Shown here: positions 1 to 12,400 of the stretch, piece after piece
Layout: the number at the start of each line of letters is the position of its first letter
How positions within the stretch are numbered: the stretch's first letter is position 1
Assembly (NCBI RefSeq): GCF_020921035.1
Contig: NC_063157.1
Location: 4,588,001-4,652,000 of the forward strand
DNA from: Rhodamnia argentea
Taxonomy: Eukaryota > Streptophyta > Magnoliopsida > Myrtales > Myrtaceae
DNA length: 64,000 bases
Direction of reading: 5' to 3'
The notes under the pieces: generated by a model
What the model was told of the DNA's origin: nothing
Databases searched by the model: none
The model's input: the letters and a program-made list of their open reading frames with translations, nothing else
Made by a program: the position numbers and the translations under genes

Positions 1-246
1 AGCGACCAACTTGCCTTATCTTCTGATAGGCGCAAGTTGAAGAGAACACGGACACGTCGCTTTTGCGTGAAATTAAGTAAGGCGCGGTGGTAAATCTTGT
101 CGAATAGAACCATTCAGGGAAGATGAATGAACGGTCAGTTGCATTAGACTGTGCACTTATGTTTTCGCAAGTTGGCAAATCCTGTCGGAGTTGTTCGTCG
201 CACTAGATCACGCAAGTTGGCAAAACTTGTCAAAGCCATTGATTTT

Positions 247-1802
247 TAGGGGTGTCAATGGGCCGGGTCTCCTATAAGCATGACCCAGCTTGAAACCAAA
301 CAGCGCCAAGGTCGACCTGATACCCAAATTATATACGTCCAAGATATTCGAGTCGGGTCCGGTCGTTCTTTTTTTTTTTTTTTAATGACGATTGAAATAA
401 ATCTTCCGAGAAAAGACAAACAACGCTGATCAGGATTTGCAAAGAGAGAAGATTAATTCTACAAGTTGGGGTCATCAAATAGGAGCGAAAGACTGTTGGA
501 ATGTTATAATCACAAAGATTATCATCTGAACTATGCTTCTAATCATCACATGAACAACTCTTCAACAAATCAAAATTGTAAAATCAAAACCCATTTTCAA
601 AACTTAATGCCCACGAAAAAATAAAAATAAAAAAAAATTTTAAAAAAATCAATCAAAGAAACAAATTTCGCAGCCTCAGAAGGAAGGCAGTAGAGGTTAT
701 GTGTAAATCACGAATTCTCATCCATAAGCGCAAATAGCTCATCTCTTTCATCACAGGCAACTGTTCAAAACATAATGGAAAGTCGTAAACTTGAAGAAAA
801 TACTTCACACCCAAAGCCCGCAAGAGATGCAAGAGAACTTGCCAAGATCTATAAAATCCAAAGAAATTACAAAGGGACATGCAATGAAGATCAATGGCCT
901 CATAGAGAAGATTAGATGTGTCTACACCATTAGATTCAGACATATGCTTGTCTTTGTTTAAAGAATGTATAATCATCGGCCATCTGCAATCAAATTCACA
1001 AACCAGAACAAAGAAATAAACCTTTTTTTCCCCAGAATCTCAAGAACAAGAGAAAAGAAGAAAGAAAAATCGAAGCTTGGTGTTTCTTTTTGGGGGAAAA
1101 AGGGACTCAAAACATGGGTGGTGATATATCAGGATGGTCGGCAAGGCCCCAATCGGAGCCGGTTACGACGAACGAGACCTTTCACGATACAATCGTTACC
1201 ATCCCCAAAAGACCATTTTTCCTTTCAATCTGATCCATTTGAAAACAACAAAACGATAAGCATCAGATGACGCAATCCTAATCGGGAAACAGAAATCGGA
1301 AGCACAGAAGGAGAACCCTCGAAAGAGATGAAGCAGAGAGAGATCTGAGAAAGGTGAACAGCGATGGGGAAGGGGGGAGTTGGTGGGGTTTAGGGTTTCC
1401 GTTCGTGCGACTTCGCTTTTAAATAGGTGATTTTGGGGACTAGGGTTTCTTCTGGAGAGGACTCGGCAGAGAGGGAGGGGACCGTCAGGAGTGGCCAGCA
1501 TTGAGGGATGGCGCTGTTGCACTCGGGCAGAAGAAAGTGACGGGAGTCTCAGTAGACCTCTGCGCACTCAGAGTTGCGAGCAAGGAGACGTCGCGGGAAA
1601 GAAGATGATGAGCATTAGTAGAGTTGGGCCTGGGTTATTTGAGTCTTCAATTGGCCTGTCTTCTTTTCATTCCCAGGTCGGTACTTTATTTTTCGAGCCC
1701 CAATGGTACCGGCCTTTATTGAAATAGTACCAAATTCCGGCCCGAAAGTTTCCTAAATTTTCAGGCCAGGTCGGGCCGGTGCGGGCCTTTTTGACAGCCC
1801 TA
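247..1802. mobile_element. Non-autonomous hAT-type transposon carrying host-like leader sequence
   Basis: The left end reads TAGGGGTGTCAA and the right end reads TTGACAGCCCTA, which is its inverted complement with one mismatch. The flanks are TTGATTTT (239-246) and CTGATTTT (1803-1810), an 8-bp target duplication with one mismatch. An 8-bp duplication and TAGGGGTG-type ends are typical of plant hAT elements. Both subterminal zones are rich in GGCCGG/GGTCGG. No transposase frame is present, so the element is non-autonomous. The interior (about 650-1450) does not look like transposon filler: read on the minus strand it has a TATA-like box, a telo-box, a pyrimidine-rich leader and an intron-acceptor-like site near 985. 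I infer a captured host-gene 5' end. I do not recognise the donor gene. Confidence 0.7.
1390..1426 (-). promoter_or_regulatory. TATA-like box and telo-box inside the hAT element
   Basis: Reading the minus strand, CTATTTAAAA (1417-1426) lies about 20 bases upstream of AAACCCTAA (1390-1398). This is the order seen in plant promoters of translation-related and housekeeping genes. A CT-rich leader-like stretch follows down to about 1300. No long reading frame follows that I can identify. The pair is visible in the sequence; its activity is inference. Confidence 0.4.
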
Positions 1803-4075
1803 CTGATTTTGCCTTAAAGCTTTGGCCTTTGCAATTGCAACCAAATGGAATTCGCCCATAGTAAATACCAAGACTGTAACAGGCACTGCATAGATAGTGT
1901 GGTTCAGATGGTTGTGTTTGTTTGCTTCTCAGTAATCTCCTCATAGTCAGTCTTTAGCCAAAAAAGGCATTACAGGGCCTTGCATTCGACAGAGTATCAG
2001 ATACTTTGAGACTACTTTTCAACAGAAGCTCAAATTTGTTGGAGCCTAAGAGAAGGAGCAAAGCAGTAGAGATTCACTCCATAAACCTTTGTTATTCCAG
2101 AGAAGACTGGCCAAAGGCGATCGCAACTTACCTATGGTACTGCCTCGCGTCCCAAACACGCAGAGATTGGCATAGCACGGCGCTTTGCAGAAACATTGCA
2201 AAGCTCTCCCGCCCTCCCAGATCGTCCCTGCTGCAGGACACCCCTGCATCTGAGCCATTTAGGGAAGTAGGTTCGGTCATGGTTCAAAAAGAATATGTAC
2301 TCACCTTCGCGCGAAAATGATGTGTGCATGTCGAGATCACAGAAATTATAGCTTCATGATCTGCTTTCAATGCCACAATCATAATTATAGGAAGGCAAAA
2401 TGAAGTCTACGACGAAATTCCAAGGTATGAATATTAGAGGAGTTGCAAACTAATTTGATTGTACTATCAGAGTAATTTAGACACACTATAGCATTAAAGG
2501 GTCCTACTGCACACTCAAACTCCCTAAATAAACGGCAACATTGGCTTGACGCCTAAAAGGATGGTGTGCCCTCGTTGCAAACTGAAAACCTCTCCAGTAG
2601 TAGAAAACCTCACCCCGTGAATGTAAACTTCTAAAAAAGTTATTCCAGAATAATCGTCAAGAACCCAAGATTTGCATCATTTATCTAATCAAGCAACTGT
2701 CATTCGCCACTAAAATGGACAAAAGGATTCCAATATCGGTTGAGCTGCGTTAATCCAAATTCTCATGATCAGGATGGCCTTGAAAATCAATTGCAAAGAC
2801 CGAACAGGAAAAGATCAAGAGTCCATATTACATGCATGCTCAACTGTCTGCAAAGCAAGGGTATACAGCCTCAAGCAAATTTGTTCTAAAGGCTGCCCAC
2901 AATACAGAACTTCCAATGGCAACAACATAGAAGAGTGACGGCATGAATCACTTTCTAAAGTATCCATTAGTCTCTTTGGATAATACATAAGTCTCTACAG
3001 TTATTATAATTCATGTAGGGCACAATTATCTACCAAGAAAAACATACATCTATTGAGCAAAATCTGAATAATCCTCATCTCATTTAACTGAATAAAGTTG
3101 CATGTGGACCATATGAGCAATGTTATCTCATGGTAACTTAACAGGTCGAACAGCAAGTTAAAAAGAAGGTGAAAATTAAGAAGACGTGAGTGAAACCAAA
3201 ACCATACATAAAGACACCAAGAGTTTACAGTTGCACATTATGGAAGATATGGAGCTTAAAGGAACAGCATGGCGTTACAGAATATACTGTAACGTGATAT
3301 TCCCAAAGAAAAAGCATCGAGTCATTGTTGCTGGTCACTATAGTACAAGCAATGAACCTGGTACCCTATATTACAAGGAACAACTGGAGGTAGCCATTAG
3401 AAACAAGAGCAAATTCCAAACTATTTGATGCATGAAACATCCCACTTTTATCATAACGTAGATAGTTGGTAAAAGGTAGAAATCATCAAGTCATGAAGAG
3501 CCAGGTGAACAAGAAAGGTCATTGCGCGCATTTTCTTAGCTGCATTCGGCAAGCTTCCCAGGAGCTGCAATTTTTTTTTCTCAATCCAACTGGTCTATTG
3601 ATAATGACCAGTACTTAAGCAATTAAAACATTTCATATTCCTCTCCATAGGCATCTCAGAGCGATAAATAATGCTCACGGCGATCATACCGAGCACACTA
3701 AGAACTATCGCAATGCCATCCTTCAACAGTAACTGACAATTGATTAATGACCTCTGCCAGGCCAAGAATCAACAACACTCAATCCATGCGAAAGCTATCA
3801 CCACAAACTTCATAAAGAAGCCACTAAGGCACCACCAAGACAGAGCTGAATAAGAACAGCCATCAGTTCCACTGGGTTGAAGATAGCTCAATGAGAAGTT
3901 AAACAAAATGATCATTGACCAACACAGGAAACCAAAAGGGATAGAAACAAACGAAAATCTCCAAAACATCCTATGTATAACATTCCAAACCAATAAAACA
4001 TAAAAAGGCGAACAAAAGCATAAGCAAGAAAAAAAGAGAATATGTACTATTGCTCTTCTCTCCTTTTTCCCTTCT
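1803..4075. other. Spacer and 3' flank of the cold-shock-domain gene
   Basis: I see no recognisable gene. Short open frames occur on both strands but match no family known to me. The last 400-500 bases before 4076 are T-rich when read on the minus strand and are presumably the 3' untranslated region of the gene at 4076-4894. Confidence 0.5.
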
Positions 4076-4894
4076 TCAAGTGGTCATGGTACATTCCCTG
4101 GCAAAATGCCCCAGCTCACCACAATTGAAGCACTTGCTACCACTGTTGCCACCGCCACTGCCGCCAAATCTGCTACCACCACCAGCATTGCAATCCCTCG
4201 CCATATGACCAAGTCCACCGCAGTTATAGCAAGCGCCGCCGCCGCCCATGCCGCCGCCCATGCCGCCGCCGCCCATGCCGCCGCTGCCCATGCCGCCACC
4301 CCCACCCCTACTAGTACAATCCCTCGCCATGTGCCCAAAACCACCACAATTGAAGCAGGAAGTGCCTCCTCCTCCTCCACCCCCACCATTGGTACTCCGG
4401 CGACAATCCCTTGCCATGTGGCCTATCCCGCCGCAGTTAAAACACGCCCCAGAACCGCCGCCGCCGCCGCCGCCACCACGGTTTCCGCGCTCGCAATCCC
4501 TTGCCAAGTGTCCCACCTCGCCGCAAGCATAGCATCCACCGCCACCGGCGCCGCCCCCGTTGTACCTGTCGCCACCCTTCCAACCGCCGCCGAACCCACG
4601 GCCGCCCCTGCCGCCTCCGCCGCCGCCGCCGCCGCCGTAGCTGTCCCTGGCGCTCCCCTTGACGGGGGCCCCGTCGGGGCCGGTGACGTCGACCGCCGAA
4701 GACTTGCCCTCGGACTCTGTGACGATCGAGAACTCGACCTCCTCGCCCTCGGCGAGGCTACGGAATCCGTCGGATTTGATGGAGGACTGGTGGACGAAGA
4801 GATCCTCGCCGCCGTCGTTGGGCTTGATGAAGCCGAATCCTTTGACATCGTTGAACCAGAGGACAGTGCCGGTGCATCTCTCCTGATTCGCCAT
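4076..4894 (-). CDS. Cold shock domain protein with five CCHC zinc knuckles (GRP2/CSP1 type)
   Basis: Uninterrupted frame of 272 aa. Residues about 7-72 form a cold shock domain with the nucleic-acid-binding motifs GFGFI (RNP1) and LFVH (RNP2). A glycine-rich linker follows, then five CX2CX4HX4C zinc knuckles starting near residues 121, 151, 180, 222 and 255, separated by glycine runs. Proteins of this family bind RNA and single-stranded DNA, melt RNA secondary structure and support cold tolerance and development, in nucleus and cytoplasm. Arabidopsis CSP1 and CSP3 have seven knuckles and CSP2/CSP4 have two, so five is an intermediate number that probably reflects repeat loss or gain. The start [11 protein letters not shown] gives the expected N terminus directly before the domain. 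The glycine codons make long GC-rich frames on the other strand; those are shadows. Confidence 0.95.
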   Translation of the reverse strand: MANQERCTGTVLWFNDVKGFGFIKPNDGGEDLFVHQSSIKSDGFRSLAEGEEVEFSIVTESEGKSSAVDVTGPDGAPVKGSARDSYGGGGGGGGGRGGRGFGGGWKGGDRYNGGGAGGGGCYACGEVGHLARDCERGNRGGGGGGGGSGACFNCGGIGHMARDCRRSTNGGGGGGGGTSCFNCGGFGHMARDCTSRGGGGGMGSGGMGGGGMGGGMGGGGACYNCGGLGHMARDCNAGGGSRFGGSGGGNSGSKCFNCGELGHFARECTMTT

Positions 4895-5001
4895 GTATTC
4901 GATCGATGGAAGATCACCAGAAGAAGAGAGAGATAGAGAGAGAGAGAGTGAGAGACTTCGTAGAGGGTTCTAGAGAGAGAAGTGACGACGCGAGTTTGGG
5001 C

Positions 5002-5022
5002 TTATATAAAGCAAAACCCTAA
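5002..5022 (-). promoter_or_regulatory. TATA box and telo-box of the cold-shock-domain gene
   Basis: On the minus strand the telo-box AAACCCTAA is read in complement (written AAACCCTAA on the plus strand at 5014-5022), and TTTATATAAG (5001-5010) follows about 110 bases before the ATG at 4894. A GA/CT-rich leader (4920-4960) lies between. Spacing and order fit a core promoter. Telo-boxes are common in genes expressed in dividing cells. Confidence 0.65.
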
Positions 5023-5191
5023 CGCCAGCCCTACAACTGTAAGCGGCCCCGACTCTCCGATTTTCCTAAGATTTGTTCTTCCTTTTCTTCCTATTTCATA
5101 TATTCCCTAACAAATATAAAAAAAAATTCTCAAAATAAAATATTTTAGGCGGAAACACATCACAATTAATTATATGTTTTAAAGGTAAATG

Positions 5192-5545
5192 CGGGCAAAA
5201 GCACAATGTCAATATTTATGTATGGTGCTCACTTTAGTGCAAATATCTTTTTTTAATCACTTAAGTATCAATTTTTTTTTAAAAATGATTATTTAAGTGT
5301 CAATTCCGGCAAAATCTTCGAAATTTCTTGCCGTTGGCACTTAAATAATTATTTTTTAGCCTATTTAGCACTAAAGTAATTATTTAAGTGACTAAAAAAT
5401 GATTCTTTAAGTGCCAACTCTGATGAGGTTGCCTAAATTGCACTAAAGTGATTATTTTTTTAATTCGATTTGGCACTTGAGTGATCTAAAAAAAAAATTA
5501 TTAGCATCAAAGTTAGCGCCGTATACAAATATTAACACTTGGGCT
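5192..5545. repeat. MITE with long imperfect inverted repeats
   Basis: The left part (GCACAATGTCAATATTT near 5201) pairs with the complement of the right part (CCAAGTGTTAATATTT near 5530). The inner arms, built on 'cacttaagt' and 'actttagtgc' motifs, also mirror each other. There is no coding content. The right end abuts the 1-kb element at 5543, so the exact border is unclear. Confidence 0.5.
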
Positions 5546-6595
5546 GCACATAGTAACCATTCTGTTCCGAAAAATTGATTCCGATTAAAATGACATTTTA
5601 TGATTCTGTTCTTGGATGAGTTTTAGAGAATTAAAACGCGTTTGATCACTGCACAAAATTTCCGTTTCAAAAAACTGTTTCTCTTCCTAATTTTTTTCAT
5701 TTAAGTCAAATAACTATATAGTTACTTCGTAAAATTTCATCATAAATTGAAGATTAATTTTCAATGCACACTAAAATAATTTAAAATGCATTATTTTTTT
5801 TAGTATGTCATAAATGAAACACAAATTTTAATACATTACGTTTGAAGTTCGATTGAAGCATGAGACAGTTCTCATATTAAGAACTCATTTTTTTTTTAAA
5901 TGTTGTGTTGTCAAAAATACATACAAACATAACAACCGAATAATCAAATTATCTACTGCAAAAAAAAAAAAAAACTATCCTCCTTGATACAAATTACAAG
6001 TCATCCACTATCATTTGCAACTTCTGTCTTAAATTCAAGTGGGTTTTTCGCTTGACTCCACGTGCGAGATGTTTACATTTTATGATGCACGGCTACGGGT
6101 ATATATGTTATAATCCACATGTTGAATGCCATCATCTTTTGTGACATTTTTTGCGGAAGAGTGAAATCTAGAAAATTTAGGCCCAAATTTATGAAAATAA
6201 GGTCAAACTAGCCTAATATAAGTTTATTCTATTTTTAGGGATTTTGTAAATTTTTTGTGATTTTTTTAAAAAAATTCCATCTTTTTTTAAATTTTTTATT
6301 TATTTATTTTATTTTATTTTTATTAGGTTGAGAGAAAAGTGACGAGAGAACCGAAAGGGAAAAGTGAGAGATGTCGGACTTCATTTTATTTTGTGATTCT
6401 CAAAAGTAATTCTTTTTTCCGTAACCAACTTTTTTTTTTTTGTTCTGAATTTGCTCTAAATCTGATTTTGATTCTCTAAAACTAATTTTGGGAACATAAT
6501 CAAAATCAAATTTATTTGCGTTACCAAATGCGATTCTCATCCTGTTTTGTTCTCAGAATTAGAATTAGAGAATGAGAATGGTTACCATGCGGGGC
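5543..6595. mobile_element. Non-autonomous TIR element, copy A (about 1.05 kb)
   Basis: The left end reads GCTGCACATAGTAACCATTC. The right end, complemented, reads GGCCCCGCATGGTAACCATT, so the two ends are terminal inverted repeats with the core ATGGTAACCATTCT. The whole length is repeated at 15576-16607. The body is AT-rich with no transposase frame. The superfamily cannot be fixed because no clean target duplication is visible; a hAT or Mutator relation is possible. Confidence 0.6.
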
Positions 6596-8915
6596 CTTGA
6601 AGTATCCTTATGCCAGTAAATCCATCTTGATCTATTATGTTATCCCCATTTAACTGCCTAATTTATGTTGCTGGAAGGGTTTTTTTTTCATCATCAAACT
6701 ATATAAATTGTAGATTGGACCTAAGTAAGCTCTCAAACTGTTTGGGTGAGAACTCGTCCGGACCTCAATTGCATCAAGTAAAATAACTGGAGGGTGTTCT
6801 TCGCAGTCAGGAGAGAAAAAGATATGATGGGTAGTTTCTCACGTGCAAAATGGATTTCTTGGGTGTCCAGACAAAGATCAACCATGAGCAGGATTTGAGG
6901 AAAAGAAAAGCAGAGTGGGTGATTGAAACCAGGACAGGATTCATCTGGTGTTTCAACTCATTGTCATCAACCAGAGGATGATGTCCTTGTCTACATGTCT
7001 CAGGAATATTAAGGTCCGTTGGTCCGTCGCCCAGGTTCTCGGAGGTGAAAAAAACGATCTGGCTCGTACATGGTCAGTCGGGGTTCGTGCCTTTCGCGCC
7101 ATTATCTTAATCAGGCAAAGGGGCGAAAGAGGTGCTTTGCCTATCGGCGCTCCTCGCCTCGAGCAAGTCGCTCGGTCAGCTATGCGACGAGGTTCTTCAC
7201 CTGGTCACTTGAAATTGCTTTTGGATTATTTTTACCCCGGATTTATCCGCTAACCAAGGAAGTCCTGTCAAATTGGGTGATGAACTGAAGACAATCTCAG
7301 GACGTTCATCTGGAACTGGAATCAACAGCTAATATGAATCAGACTAATCTTTATCTGCAGATTAACCATTCAAGAGTCCAATGGTTTGATTCGAAGAACT
7401 CGTATTTGACGAGATTAGCTGAGGACCGTGGCTGAATAGAAGTTTGTGGTTACCTGGATGATGCTGCCACGGCAAGCAGTTTGTAAGCACCTGCCATTAG
7501 CAAGTCTGTTGAGGCCTATGGATCATTCTGTTCACTGATTATTTGCTCATGACCTACCACATCAGGTCACTCAAGTCAAGGCAGCAGCTCTTGAGCATCA
7601 TTCCCTAGCAACATAGCCCGGTTAAACTCTGTACTGTCGCAACCTCGTGAGAATAATTGAGGTGGTTCAAGAGATGCGACAACGGTGCTGTTGCCGACGC
7701 CTAATGTGATTATATACCTGGTGATCACCATAACTTTTCCTGCTAGCTTTGCCTGACTACAATGTATAGTTCAAAGGCAAATCTTGATCAGAGTTCTATA
7801 ACAAGGAGGGTTTTCAGATCCTGCCTATACGGTCATTGCTAGCCTAACACTGAAATAGGCGAAGACAGGAAATTTTTGGGGGACATGGCCTGTAGGTAAG
7901 AGGAACTACAAGTGTATCTTAGGAAGAAGTTCAAATGAAAATTTTGATCCCCGGAGGCAGGACAATTATGTAAGGACGAGAATGAAAAAAAATTCTCTAG
8001 TCCGATGAAATTTCATTCTCCTTCACCATCAGAAAAATCGGCACTTAAAATCGCCGCATTTTCGTACGAACACGTCCGTCGTGTAACTCCGACAGGATCG
8101 TGTGGACCACCGGCACCGGACAATCCGATATTAATTCATCTGTGGACGCGCGAAAAGATGGTATCGAATTTTCGTCGGACCCATGAATCTTCTCCACGAA
8201 TTTCTGCTTCCCATGAAAAAGAAGTTAGAAAGGAACGGTACTGTCCATGCAAAATCATCAATGCCTCAGATCACCACCCATTCATTTTGTATGGCTTTCA
8301 GAATTTCTGTGAGGAAAGGCCAAAACAAAAAGAAAAAAGAAAAATTAGATATTTGTGAAGCTCTGACTGCAACAGAAGCAGAAAGGATATCCTGGGTTTC
8401 TGCCAAATTCATCTCACACCACAAACAATCGCAACTTTTCCCAAGCTTTGACACCCATGAAATTCAATTACTTCATCGACCCATCTCATGAATATGCAAT
8501 ACAACCATATTCGTGTCAACCGATTCTTGACCTCTCATTTGGGAAGAACTTTCTTGACATTTGAGGGAAGAGGAAGGAGAAGGAGAAGGAGAAGGAGATG
8601 ATGAGGATAAAAAGGATGTGATGAGTTAATCAAAAGCTTCGCTTCAATTCCTTCCGCAATCGATTGACCAAAAACCCAGCAAAAACTCAATCTTCAATCT
8701 CATATCGATCACAATACCCAGAATCAGATCAGATGGTGCCTACCAAAATCAAGCACCTTCACACTTTCTACTTCCTACATAACTCTGCTTCGTATTTACA
8801 CTATACGCAACAAAAGCTCCACTCGACCTATACATATGTATGTATATATACAGCTAAATCCCTAAAATCAGTCCCGAACGCGGGGGATCGCGAATCAGCG
8901 AGTCAGCTCGGGCGC
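6596..8915. other. Intergenic spacer, no recognised gene
   Basis: Mixed composition. Around 7020-7220 the sequence is more GC-rich and open for about 100 codons on the plus strand, but the translation matches no family I know and its composition looks non-coding. The stretch from about 8500 to 8900 holds purine-rich runs and the likely 3' untranslated region of the J-protein gene. Confidence 0.45.
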
Positions 8916-9419
8916 CTACCAGCACTGATCCGTCTCCCAGTTCCTCCCCCTGTAGCCGCCGCCGCCTCCTCCGCCTCCCGACAAGACGGTCAACGGCCTG
9001 CTCCTCCTCCTGAACAGGCTGCTGTCGTAGACGGCGCGCTTCACGGGGTCCGAGAGCGTGGAGTAGGCGGCGTGGATCCTCATGAACTCGTCGGCGGACG
9101 CGCCCCTCCGGTCGATCGCCACCGCGTCGGGGTGGCACGACCGGGCCAGGCGCCGGTACGCCACCTTGATCTCCTCGCACGTGGCGCCCGCGGGGATGCC
9201 GAGGACCTCGTAGAGGGACGTGCACGCCGGCGGCATCCCCTGGCGGCAGAGGAGGCGGTGCGGGAGAGGCGGCGTCTGCACGCGAGGCCTGGCGTCGGAG
9301 GACGTGAAGGAGGCGGCGGCGGAAGACGAGGAGGAGGCGCGAGGGCTGAGGGAGGCGGCGCGCGGTGGGGCGGGGGCGGCGGAGGGGCGGAGGAGAGACG
9401 GAGAGGAGAGCGAGAGCAT
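8916..9419 (-). CDS. Chloroplast DnaJ-like chaperone, AtJ11 type
   Basis: Intronless frame of 167 aa. Residues 1-60 are rich in serine, alanine and proline with few acidic residues, as expected for a plastid transit peptide. A J-domain spans about 68-135: helix II residues VAYRRLAR, the essential HPD triad at 96-98, then FMRIHAAYSTLSDP. The C terminus ends in GRNWETDQCW, a signature I recognise from Arabidopsis AtJ11, a small stromal J-protein that stimulates Hsp70 ATPase and helps protect photosystem proteins under stress. Length agrees with AtJ11 (about 160 aa). A glycine run (about 148-155) lies just before the C-terminal signature. The coding sequence is strongly GC-biased compared with its AT-rich surroundings, which is common in short intronless plant genes. 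Confidence 0.95.
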   Translation of the reverse strand: MLSLSSPSLLRPSAAPAPPRAASLSPRASSSSSAAASFTSSDARPRVQTPPLPHRLLCRQGMPPACTSLYEVLGIPAGATCEEIKVAYRRLARSCHPDAVAIDRRGASADEFMRIHAAYSTLSDPVKRAVYDSSLFRRRSRPLTVLSGGGGGGGGYRGRNWETDQCW

Positions 9420-12400
9420 GGTACGGTGCGCGATTCTGTTATTGGCGCGGTTTGAGAGAGGGGAAGCGTCGTGGGCCTCGTTCGTTCTTATAACGACAGG
9501 GCGGAGACATCAAAACGCCGCGTTTTTGCCTGCGATCGCGAAAATCGGGACTTAACCAAAAATTGGCGACGGTGCCGTAGATCGTCGTCAGTCATCGGGG
9601 GCGTGATTGAAGAAGAATAATTTGAATTCGATACCCAAGAAAACAGCCAAATTGTATAAATTGCCCAATTTCGATCTAATCGTATTTCTTTTTTACTTTC
9701 AAATGGGGTCATATTTTTAATTTTGGGATTTTGAGGGGAGTGGAAAGTGAAATGCTTATCCAGTTGCTGGGTGAGTCAGACAAATTGGGTTATCCGAATC
9801 CGCGGAGAGGGAGGGTGGGGGGACAATCAATGCGATGGCATGGACTCATCCACATGCCCGATTGGGAAATTTTCCTGTTTTTTCACTCAATAATGTTGGA
9901 CCCGAGTCCGACCCGTGGTTGAACCGTATTCGTGACCTTGTTGATTCAATGAATCAATCTCCCTTCGCAGCAACTTGGACCCTAGCGCTGGGAGAAGATA
10001 TTTTTCTTTTCCCCTTTCCAGCTCGAAACCGAGTGAAACCGGATGAGGGCTCGGCATTCGAAAAAGTCGGCGTAACTGTATAGACATCAGGAGGCAAAAA
10101 CACGACTCAACCACCGAGGTAGTAGCAGATTGAATGTACATAAATCACACGTCGGGATTTCATGAATGAACGACGTGAGATGTTTTGGCCGGAGATGTTA
10201 ACGATGGTGTTTGACTTTTTGTACTTTAATTAAAGCATTTGGATTTGTTGCTTAAGTATGCGAATAATCTTTTCTTTGTTTAAGGGGATGAGCCCTTGTC
10301 AACCTCCATTCAATTTCTTTGCTAAAATCCCACGAACTCAGCCATCCGCATGGCGCACTCATCACTCCAAGAACCCACTCAAGAATCTGTCTTTCAAAGT
10401 CATTGACAATGCATGCTTGCCTCTAAAGGGCAAAAGCTAAAGAATGTGGTACGTATCCCACCCTTCATTTTCGATCGCATGTCAATTCATTCTTAGTCAC
10501 GACATCAAAAGTTAAATTCCTTCTTGCTTTTTTCTTGCGATCGAGAATGTGGAGTTACATAGATTTAGTGCGCGTAGTAGAAAGAAAAAGGAATGGCCGG
10601 CGCTGATCGAATCGCAACCTCGGTGATTTTTTGGACGTATGGGCTACGTTAGAAAATCGTCAATAGGTTAAAGGTTGAATTGGCCAGCCCGAAAAGTTTA
10701 AGATCGAATTAATCGCCGTACGATATGTGTAGGACTTTTTTGGACGGTCTTTCCTGAAAAAATGAATTTTGAATTGGGTGGGTCCATAATCTTTTTTCGC
10801 TTCATTTCGACCCCCCTCTCATCTCATGATGAATTGGGTACTTCATTTAAACCACAAAATTTTAATGAAAACCAAACTTATTGTAATCACACGAACATGA
10901 AGAGCTAAGAAATAGTAACCATCAGCGGAAGCATGGTGGCAAGAGAAAGGGCATGAGATTCCGATTTCAGAGCTCTCTACCATGGTCCTTGCCCATGATT
11001 GGAAACTCCAAATTGTTAAATTCATTAGTAATTAGTTCCACAATGAAGTATTTGTGTTGAATTATGCAAATGATGAAGGGCTTTTGAATAACCGCGGTCC
11101 TAAAATGGCATTCAAGATCGTTCATGGCCTGTTTTCCTAAAGCTCAAGCTCTCTCCCCGTGGACCCGGCATCTCGAGCGGAGGAGGGCGTAACCTGCCTT
11201 TCTTTTGGACCTTTCGGCCGTGTCCGTTCGAGACCGCCTTTTGGATTGGAGCTCATGTGATGTGGCCTTCTCGAGCTCACAAGGAGTTCGAAAGGAAAAA
11301 CAAGAGGAGGTTAGATTCTCGAGTTGTCATCCATCCGATGGTCCAGTCTATTGATCAATCGTCCTCGAGCGGGAGATATTGAACCGAAATCGAGTCTCTT
11401 GCGATGCAAGAGGGGATCGGGATAATGTTTAGGAAACAATTTGGCCTACAGGAATCTACCAGCCAAATACATGGGCATGGGGTCATTATCTCTAGAGGGA
11501 CCCCAATCACTCGTTGTTGCATCCTCTTTACTTTCCTATAGAATGGACAAACAACCATTATCCACAAGCTTGATTTTTGGCATTTGCTTCGATTCGAACT
11601 CCAAAAATCTACACTCTTCGACGGATTTTATCGGAGAAATTTGGGCAAAGTTTATTCGCTGCCTTTCACGCTCATGTCATGTCGAGACAGCTCAGAAAGG
11701 AAAAAAAAAAAAGTTGCAAAGTCCGATCCAATTTATCGTCATCGATTAGTTAACATGCTGGTTAACCGTATTCTCAAGCACGAAAAAAAAAAAATCATTG
11801 ACTAGTGAAATTGTCTATCGAGTTTATTAGCACCCCCCTTCGGATTTGTCTATTTATTCAAGGCGGTCCCGACTCTTATTAATGGTTTGGACGCATAGTT
11901 TGAGAATATTTAAATAAGTCATCACTGAGCTTAACAAACAATGCCTCTCTTCTCTCTATGTGTCTCCTTGATACCCTCCCATTCATAATAAATCCACGGT
12001 TTTTTTTTTTTGTCGCGCGCTGAATTCCACAATCACTTTTAAATATTCTTACACATGGAGGGTGATCTCACAATTTCTAAAAGCAACAATACAAATTCGC
12101 ATCTTGTGCGTAGAATTTCGTATTTCAAATCACTCGTCAAGATACAGAGACACGTGTCTTGCTCGACCCATCGAATTAGTCAGATGCTTCATGGTCTCGA
12201 TGATTAAAAGGTGCACTAGCTATTGTTCGTGGGATGGCATGATAATTAATCATGGTCCAAAGGGTCCTACAAAGTCAATTAGGAGGAATAAACTGACGGT
12301 GCTTTAGGCTAAATCAATCACGGGTCACATGGCCGGCCATGGAAAGGAAAAGGGCAATCAAGATCAAAGACCCGACCCACGATGGACAACAAAACCAAAA

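Noticed and set aside
653-976. Possible minus-strand gene of 107 codons
   Set aside because: It lies inside the hAT element, matches no known family and follows an acceptor-like site in a different frame; kept only as part of the captured segment.
3600-3660. Zinc-knuckle-like peptide (KCFNCLSTGHYQ) in the 3' flank of the cold-shock-domain gene
   Set aside because: Too short, lacks the last cysteine and the DNA does not align convincingly with the real knuckles; probably chance.
4084-4936. Long open frames on the plus strand and in other minus frames over the glycine-rich gene
   Set aside because: They are shadows of GC-rich glycine codons; only the frame with the cold shock domain and zinc knuckles shows conserved motifs.
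7020-7260. GC-rich block that could be a retroelement fragment
   Set aside because: No reverse transcriptase, integrase, gag or terminal repeat could be recognised.
8664-9455. 263-codon plus-strand frame over the J-protein gene
   Set aside because: Low-complexity arginine/glycine/alanine text antisense to a clear AtJ11-type protein.
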